From the IMG/VR virus record IMGVR_UViG_3300037088_000264, positions 1 through 31,547 of that record: a DNA stretch of 31,547 bases; one strand, 5' to 3'. This document shows, one piece after another, positions 27,406-31,547 of the stretch (within the stretch, counting starts at the first letter, position 1; each line of letters begins with the position of its first letter). The DNA is from a virus. Made by a program: the position numbers and the translations under genes. The notes under the pieces are model-generated. The model worked only from the letters and a program-made list of their open reading frames with translations. It did not search any database and was not told the DNA's origin.

Positions 27406-28230
27406 ATGAAATTACCTGATGATGTAACTACTACCACACCTAATACAACTTTTATGCCTAATTTAGATGTTCCACGCAAGTCACCATGGATGGAACAGTT
27501 AGACTTTTTGAAAGCGATCAAAGATCTCATAAAAGAAGAAGCTAAAAATATAGCGGAAACACTCAAACTGGATGACCCTTATGAATCTAGGGAAACCAAT
27601 GAACTTAATACTGCTAGGGCAAAAGCTGCTGCCGAATACCCACGAATCGGTTTCAACTGTGAAAATCCTTATTTCAAATCTAGCTATGCTGACCTTGATG
27701 CAATTATGTATCAAATTCGGCCAGTATTGGCTCGACACGGATTAACAGTTGAGTTTAAAACAGTTATCGCTCTCGATGGCGCTACGATCCTAAAAACAAG
27801 ATTATTACATTCAAGTGATCAGTGGAGTGAATCACGAGCAAGAATCGTTCCCGCTAAAAATGACGCTCAATCTTACGCCAGTGCTTTGACTTATATGAAA
27901 CGTCATCAAGCCATGGCTTTATTGAATATTACGATTTCAGAAGATTGGAGTGACGATGACGCCGAACGAGATATGACTGAAGTTAGAAATATGTCTAAAG
28001 CCGGCACTGCGATCAATACAAAATATAATCCCAAAGAGCAATCCGGCGCTACAATAACTAAAGAACAACTCGAAGAACTCGAATATGAGCTCAGTGAGTT
28101 TCCGGATATTGCGCAAATGGTTTTAGACGGGTTAAAATTACAAGCATTAGCCGATATGCCTAAAAGTAAATTTCAAGTATCGGCGCAACGGATTCGCGAA
28201 ATTAAAAATGCACGATTGGGAGTAAAATGA
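27406..28230 (+). CDS. erf: ERF-family single-strand annealing protein
   Basis: 274 residues, AGGAG 6 bases before the ATG. The ERF signature is clear in residues about 87-190: NPYFKSSYADLDAIMYQIRP, VLARHGLTVEF, then KNDAQSYASALTYMKRHQAM and a tail of acidic residues (SEDWSDDDAERD). ERF proteins form rings on single-stranded DNA and anneal complementary strands, giving RecA-independent recombination that circularises or repairs phage DNA. The C-terminal third (TKEQLEELEYELSEF) is a separate helical part. The gene overlaps the next by 4 bases. Confidence 0.9.
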   Translation: MKLPDDVTTTTPNTTFMPNLDVPRKSPWMEQLDFLKAIKDLIKEEAKNIAETLKLDDPYESRETNELNTARAKAAAEYPRIGFNCENPYFKSSYADLDAIMYQIRPVLARHGLTVEFKTVIALDGATILKTRLLHSSDQWSESRARIVPAKNDAQSYASALTYMKRHQAMALLNITISEDWSDDDAERDMTEVRNMSKAGTAINTKYNPKEQSGATITKEQLEELEYELSEFPDIAQMVLDGLKLQALADMPKSKFQVSAQRIREIKNARLGVK

Positions 28231-28466
28231 TTTATGGAATATTAAAACATTTAGTAGCGCCATGCATTGGATCTTTTTCCGGATGCTGGTTAGTCTTTAA
28301 GTTTTTGTGGACAAGAAGACTCGCCGAACTCGATAAAATAGTGGAAGACCTTCGCGATAGAGTTGACTTTATAGAAACGGATATAGAATACGATAAGTTA
28401 CTTGAAAGATGCACCCTTAAAGGAGAAAGAAATGGAGATTCTAATACGATACACTCCCCCAAGTAA
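28227..28466 (+). CDS. Membrane-anchored coiled-coil protein
   Basis: 79 residues, GGGAG 5 bases before an ATG that overlaps the ERF stop. One hydrophobic N-terminal helix (LVAPCIGSFSGCWLVFKFLW) is followed by a charged coiled coil (RLAELDKIVEDLRDRVDFIE). It resembles in layout a small spanin-like or exclusion protein, but it sits in the early module, where superinfection exclusion is more likely. Function inferred only from topology. Confidence 0.5.
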   Translation: MIYGILKHLVAPCIGSFSGCWLVFKFLWTRRLAELDKIVEDLRDRVDFIETDIEYDKLLERCTLKGERNGDSNTIHSPK

Positions 28467-28686
28467 ATATGACATGGCGCCTTATGGTACACTTTGCCAG
28501 GTAATGGAATCAGATAAAAAATCGCCTTATTATATCCAGTCTAGTCTGGATGAACAAACACCCTCATGGATGGCCATGGGGGATTTTCTAGAGATGGTTT
28601 TTAAAAATGAGATGCTACAAGAAGCCTTCAGGATGGAATGTCTCAAAAAATTAGATAGGGGAATAGATTATGAAAGCCTTGGCTAA
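28432..28686 (+). CDS. Hypothetical protein
   Basis: 84 residues from the ATG at 28432, which has AAAGGAG 6 bases upstream; an earlier ATG at 28402 is much weaker. The sequence reads MEILIRYTPPSKYDMAPYGT, then QTPSWMAMGDFLEMVFKNEM, acidic and soluble. It overlaps genes on both sides. No family is recognised. Confidence 0.5.
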   Translation: MEILIRYTPPSKYDMAPYGTLCQVMESDKKSPYYIQSSLDEQTPSWMAMGDFLEMVFKNEMLQEAFRMECLKKLDRGIDYESLG

Positions 28687-28942
28687 ATACACTACCGCAT
28701 TAATTTTCGTTCTTCTAGGGGCAACGTCGTGCGCCAGACAGGAGACGGATCTCTATATCCATCTCCCCGAGGATCAGAAAGAAGCTGACTTGAAAGAAAT
28801 GGATGATTTTAAAGAATCGACGGACTTGGATGAAGAGCTTCCAACTTATCCCGAGATTACGATTGCTATTAGAATGATAAAAGAAAAGCCGCCCATATCG
28901 AATGATACGAGCGACTTTGGAGAGAATAATGAATTTAAATAG
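28670..28942 (+). CDS. Small acidic lipoprotein
   Basis: 90 residues. A signal peptide with a lipobox-like site (GATSC, Cys21) is followed by a strongly acidic, probably disordered mature part (HLPEDQKEADLKEMDDFKES). Its stop overlaps the stop of the convergent tail-fibre gene by 8 bases. Phage lipoproteins of this kind often block superinfection at the receptor; an Rz1-like lysis role is the alternative. Both are inference. Confidence 0.55.
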   Translation: MKALAKYTTALIFVLLGATSCARQETDLYIHLPEDQKEADLKEMDDFKESTDLDEELPTYPEITIAIRMIKEKPPISNDTSDFGENNEFK

Positions 28943-30269
28943 ATTTATTTTCTAGAAATTCTATTCGCTTTATTAAGTCTTGAACTATTTTCAAAAGCAC
29001 GGGTGCAAGAAATTGATATTTTAACGTATCAGGATTACCCTGTGCGTCATATACCATCATCTCAGGCCATATATGTTCAACTTCTTCTGCTATTAGCCCG
29101 TACTGCTTGTCGATAGCAGTGTGCTTTTTATAGTTAAACTCAACAGGTCTTAGTCTAGATATGATTTTAGTCATATCGGACATATCTTTAATATTTTCTT
29201 TATATCTTTTTGATGATGAAACCGTCCCAAGTTGATTTGCTGAATCTATTAAAACCGAAACCGCATCGGCATTACCTGTCGTTCTACCTCGAATACCACA
29301 AATAAACGCCGTATCCAAATCGCCGGCATTACCTGGAGGCCCTCCGTAACTTGAATTACCAATTCTGAGACATCTGGTCTCATGGGCGAAACCCTCGACT
29401 GAATGGCCGATATAAATATTATTAAATTCTCCACCCACCCAGTGGTCAGCATTGAAAGTACCCACTAGGACGTTATATGAACCCGTTAAAGCTTGAGGAG
29501 AATTCCAGGCCGTCCCATAACCGATACAAATATTTTTTTGGCCGACGGTTATCGATCCGCCGGCATATAATCCAAGACATGTGTTAAATTGAGCATACTT
29601 GCCTCCTACAGGGCCACCAATACTAGAAAGGGCATTTACTCCAACCGCCGTATTTCCTTCGGTTAAAGTGGCGTCTAGGGTGAAATTTCCACAATTAGAG
29701 CCCACGAAAGTATTTAATGTCCCGTAAGTATGAAATACAGGAGTAGACATAACACCTGAGCCTTGAAGGATCTGACCTTGAAGTGCTGTCGTATCAGGCA
29801 TCACAAAATTTCCGCCCGTTGTGATCCAATTACCCGCGACAGTTGGACTGGTGACTAAAGCGACTACAGTATTTCCCGTTGTAGGACTTACTGCTATTTG
29901 ATCGACAGTTCCTGAAACAGAAATTACGCCACCGATAGCAGTATTTGTAATTGTTGCGATTCCCGCGATAGTATTTACTGATATGCCCGCACCTGCCACT
30001 ACACCCAAAAGACCTGTATTAGACGTTGGATAAAGTTGCTTCCACACAGCCACAGGCCCTAGACTAGTTCCCGTCTTTTTGGCCAGATACCAAAGTTGAT
30101 TGAGCGAAGCGGGATTGGTATCTAATTTGACCATCCAGAAATCGCCTTCGTTAAATTCATTGTAATCGCTGGTTGTTGGAGCATTTTTAGAAATAGTTAT
30201 ATTAGGCGGTTGTACGGCTTCTACCCCTTGATAAGCTAAACTTGGCCGACCAGTTAATTTTTTAGGCAT
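28935..30269 (-). CDS. Tail fibre/spike with S74 intramolecular chaperone
   Basis: 444 residues, GGAGG 4 bases before the ATG. N-terminal part: MPKKLTGRPSLAYQGVEAVQ and a fibre-type segment (EGDFWMVKLDTNPASLNQLW). The middle is Gly/Thr/Asn-rich with repeated beta-strand patterns like a trimeric helix. The C-terminal S74 chaperone has SSSKRYKENIKDM, LRPVEFNYKKH, GLIAEEVEHIWPEM and a final coiled coil; it assists trimer folding and then cuts itself off near the Ser-Ser-Lys. It is the first of two paralogous fibre genes here and overlaps the upstream one by 16 bases. Confidence 0.85.
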   Translation of the reverse strand: MPKKLTGRPSLAYQGVEAVQPPNITISKNAPTTSDYNEFNEGDFWMVKLDTNPASLNQLWYLAKKTGTSLGPVAVWKQLYPTSNTGLLGVVAGAGISVNTIAGIATITNTAIGGVISVSGTVDQIAVSPTTGNTVVALVTSPTVAGNWITTGGNFVMPDTTALQGQILQGSGVMSTPVFHTYGTLNTFVGSNCGNFTLDATLTEGNTAVGVNALSSIGGPVGGKYAQFNTCLGLYAGGSITVGQKNICIGYGTAWNSPQALTGSYNVLVGTFNADHWVGGEFNNIYIGHSVEGFAHETRCLRIGNSSYGGPPGNAGDLDTAFICGIRGRTTGNADAVSVLIDSANQLGTVSSSKRYKENIKDMSDMTKIISRLRPVEFNYKKHTAIDKQYGLIAEEVEHIWPEMMVYDAQGNPDTLKYQFLAPVLLKIVQDLIKRIEFLENKSI

Positions 30270-31547
30270 GCTGCCTCCAATCTTTCTAATCTAGACATAA
30301 GATTATCAATGACCTTATTTTGACGCTGTACTTCTTTAAGCAATATAGGAGCTAAAAACTGATAGTAAAGCGTGCTGATATTGCCGTCTTTATCGTAAGC
30401 AACCATTTCGGGCCAAACTTTCTCAACTTCTTCGGCTATAAGCCCATAATTAAGTTGCGATGATTGCTTCTCATCTTTGTACCTGAATTCTACCGGTCTG
30501 AGTTTGGAGATGATCTCGCTCTTGTCAGACATGTCGACTATATCTTTTTTGTATTTTCTTGATGAAACCGCTATGCCGAGTTGATCGGAAGCAGAAATTA
30601 AGACTGCCGTACCTGTTACGGTGATACCTCGAATACCACAAATATATGCGGCATTAAGTTGTCCCGAACCTGTACCCGTCCCATCGCCGATACGAAGGAC
30701 GTTTGATTCACCAATAATACCCGCCGAGCCACCGATAATTATATTTTCAGATTCACTTGTCGTATAGGCATCACCCGAATTAACGCCAAATAGACAATTA
30801 TGTATACCGGTCGTCAGATTAACTCCGGATTGATAACCGTAGAAACAATTGCTGTAACCTTGGGTTAAATTTCGAGCCGATCCAAAACCGCATATTGTGT
30901 TTCTTATACCTTGATTTCCGGCTGTACCCACAAGCGAGCTTAAAGCGCCTACTCCAATTCCCACGTTTTCATAATTTTTACCGGTATTAAAGGTAAAATT
31001 GCCCGCACCGCCCACGAATATGTTGTTTGCACCATAAGCATGTAATACGGAAACACTGTTTATCGTTATCTGTCCCGCCGTACTGGAAGTTGTTGGAAGT
31101 GCCAAATTTCCCGCGCTAGAAGTCCAAGTACCTGTAACTGTTGGGCTGGCGACTAATGAAACGACAGCCGCTCCCGTTGTAGGGCTAACTGTTATCTGAT
31201 TTGTCGTACCTGATACGGAAGAGACTGCTCCTGAAAGATTTTGGAATGTTGGGGCTACACCCGCACCATTCGAGGTAAGCACATAAGTAGATGTTCCCGC
31301 TGTTGTAGTTGCGAATCCGGTTCCATCATAATATAAAACACCATCGGTAGTGTAACTTGCTCCGTCGGTGTTTGCTCCTCCATTAGCAATAGGCAATGTT
31401 CCCGATACGCCCGTGTCTAATGCTACCTGCGCCCAGGCCGCGTTATTATTTGTTCCCGTGTTAGATAGGTATCTGGTAGCGTTCGTGTCTTTACCAAGGG
31501 CTACGATTGCATTAGCTGTTGTAGATAAAAGTAAATCGCCTTGGGCG
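30254..31547 (-). CDS. Second S74-type tail fibre, partial at the right edge
   Basis: The open frame runs from the stop at 30254 to the right edge with no start (about 430 residues seen); TTG codons inside are not needed as starts. Near the edge, GDLLLSTTANAIVALGKDTN and TLPIANGGANTDGASYTT are fibre-typical. The middle shares VSSVSGTTNQITVSPTTG-like wording with the downstream paralogue, and the end repeats the S74 module (SSRKYKKDIVDM, LRPVEFRYKDE, GLIAEEVEKVWPEM). Two fibres in tandem suggest alternative or layered receptor binding. Confidence 0.85.
   Translation of the reverse strand, partial: AQGDLLLSTTANAIVALGKDTNATRYLSNTGTNNNAAWAQVALDTGVSGTLPIANGGANTDGASYTTDGVLYYDGTGFATTTAGTSTYVLTSNGAGVAPTFQNLSGAVSSVSGTTNQITVSPTTGAAVVSLVASPTVTGTWTSSAGNLALPTTSSTAGQITINSVSVLHAYGANNIFVGGAGNFTFNTGKNYENVGIGVGALSSLVGTAGNQGIRNTICGFGSARNLTQGYSNCFYGYQSGVNLTTGIHNCLFGVNSGDAYTTSESENIIIGGSAGIIGESNVLRIGDGTGTGSGQLNAAYICGIRGITVTGTAVLISASDQLGIAVSSRKYKKDIVDMSDKSEIISKLRPVEFRYKDEKQSSQLNYGLIAEEVEKVWPEMVAYDKDGNISTLYYQFLAPILLKEVQRQNKVIDNLMSRLERLEAACLKN

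Overview
The window is part of a tailed double-stranded DNA phage genome (or prophage), AT-rich (about 40% GC by eye) and densely packed, with most genes overlapping or separated by a few bases. It carries a P22-type portal, an N4-gp56-type major capsid protein, a large terminase subunit and tail fibres ending in S74 intramolecular chaperones. No tape-measure or tail-tube gene is visible, which fits a podovirus-like virion. Predicted lipoproteins and an inner-membrane-anchored coiled-coil protein beside the endolysin suggest, without proving, a Gram-negative host. No integrase is present, but a repressor-like gene faces a divergent early promoter, so lysogeny is possible.

Layout. Positions 1-5417 (minus strand): tail and head-tail structural genes ending with the major capsid gene. 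5418-6362: the capsid leader, a free-standing HNH endonuclease on the plus strand, preceded by twin hairpins, and a terminator of the next minus-strand unit. 6387-8821: scaffold gene followed by an unusual coupled set (two Cys-rich proteins, a lipoprotein and an SPFH/prohibitin-like membrane protein). 8831-10598: small proteins, several very lysine-rich. 10595-11821: lysis region with a coiled-coil membrane protein, an M15 peptidase endolysin and a Fic-domain protein carrying its own inhibitory motif. 11995-15304: beta-class DNA methyltransferase and portal. 15421-15945: terminators around a small secreted protein.

16249-17191 is a minus-strand RNA cluster: tRNA-Asp, tRNA-Phe and tRNA-Asn, then about 530 bases with no gene but many hairpins, then tRNA-Ile and an odd fifth tRNA-like sequence. 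A sigma70-like promoter lies just upstream (17242-17269). The gene-free block is a candidate for a large ornate phage RNA of the GOLLD/ROOL kind, which are known to sit next to phage tRNAs. 17413-21588: small membrane and hypothetical proteins, terL, two tandem XRE regulators, a probable terS and a RusA resolvase. 21653-22579: a winged-helix replication protein with eight GATTTT hexamers just upstream. 22814-23489: two small genes, one a probable repressor.

23490-23659 is a divergent control region with a strong promoter and inverted operator-like sites. From 23660 to 28942 the plus strand carries the early module: small proteins, a duplicated pair of 14- and 16-residue hydrophobic micro-ORFs, a DEAD/DEAH helicase with five helicase-associated repeats, an ERF single-strand annealing protein, and small membrane or lipid-anchored proteins. 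28935-31547 (minus strand) holds two paralogous S74-type tail fibre genes; the second runs off the window.

The module order is that of a replicating phage: early recombination and replication genes rightward, late packaging, head, lysis and tail genes leftward. The most unusual parts are the RNA cluster, the SPFH/lipoprotein set between scaffold and capsid, the Fic protein in the lysis region and the coupled micro-ORF duplication.
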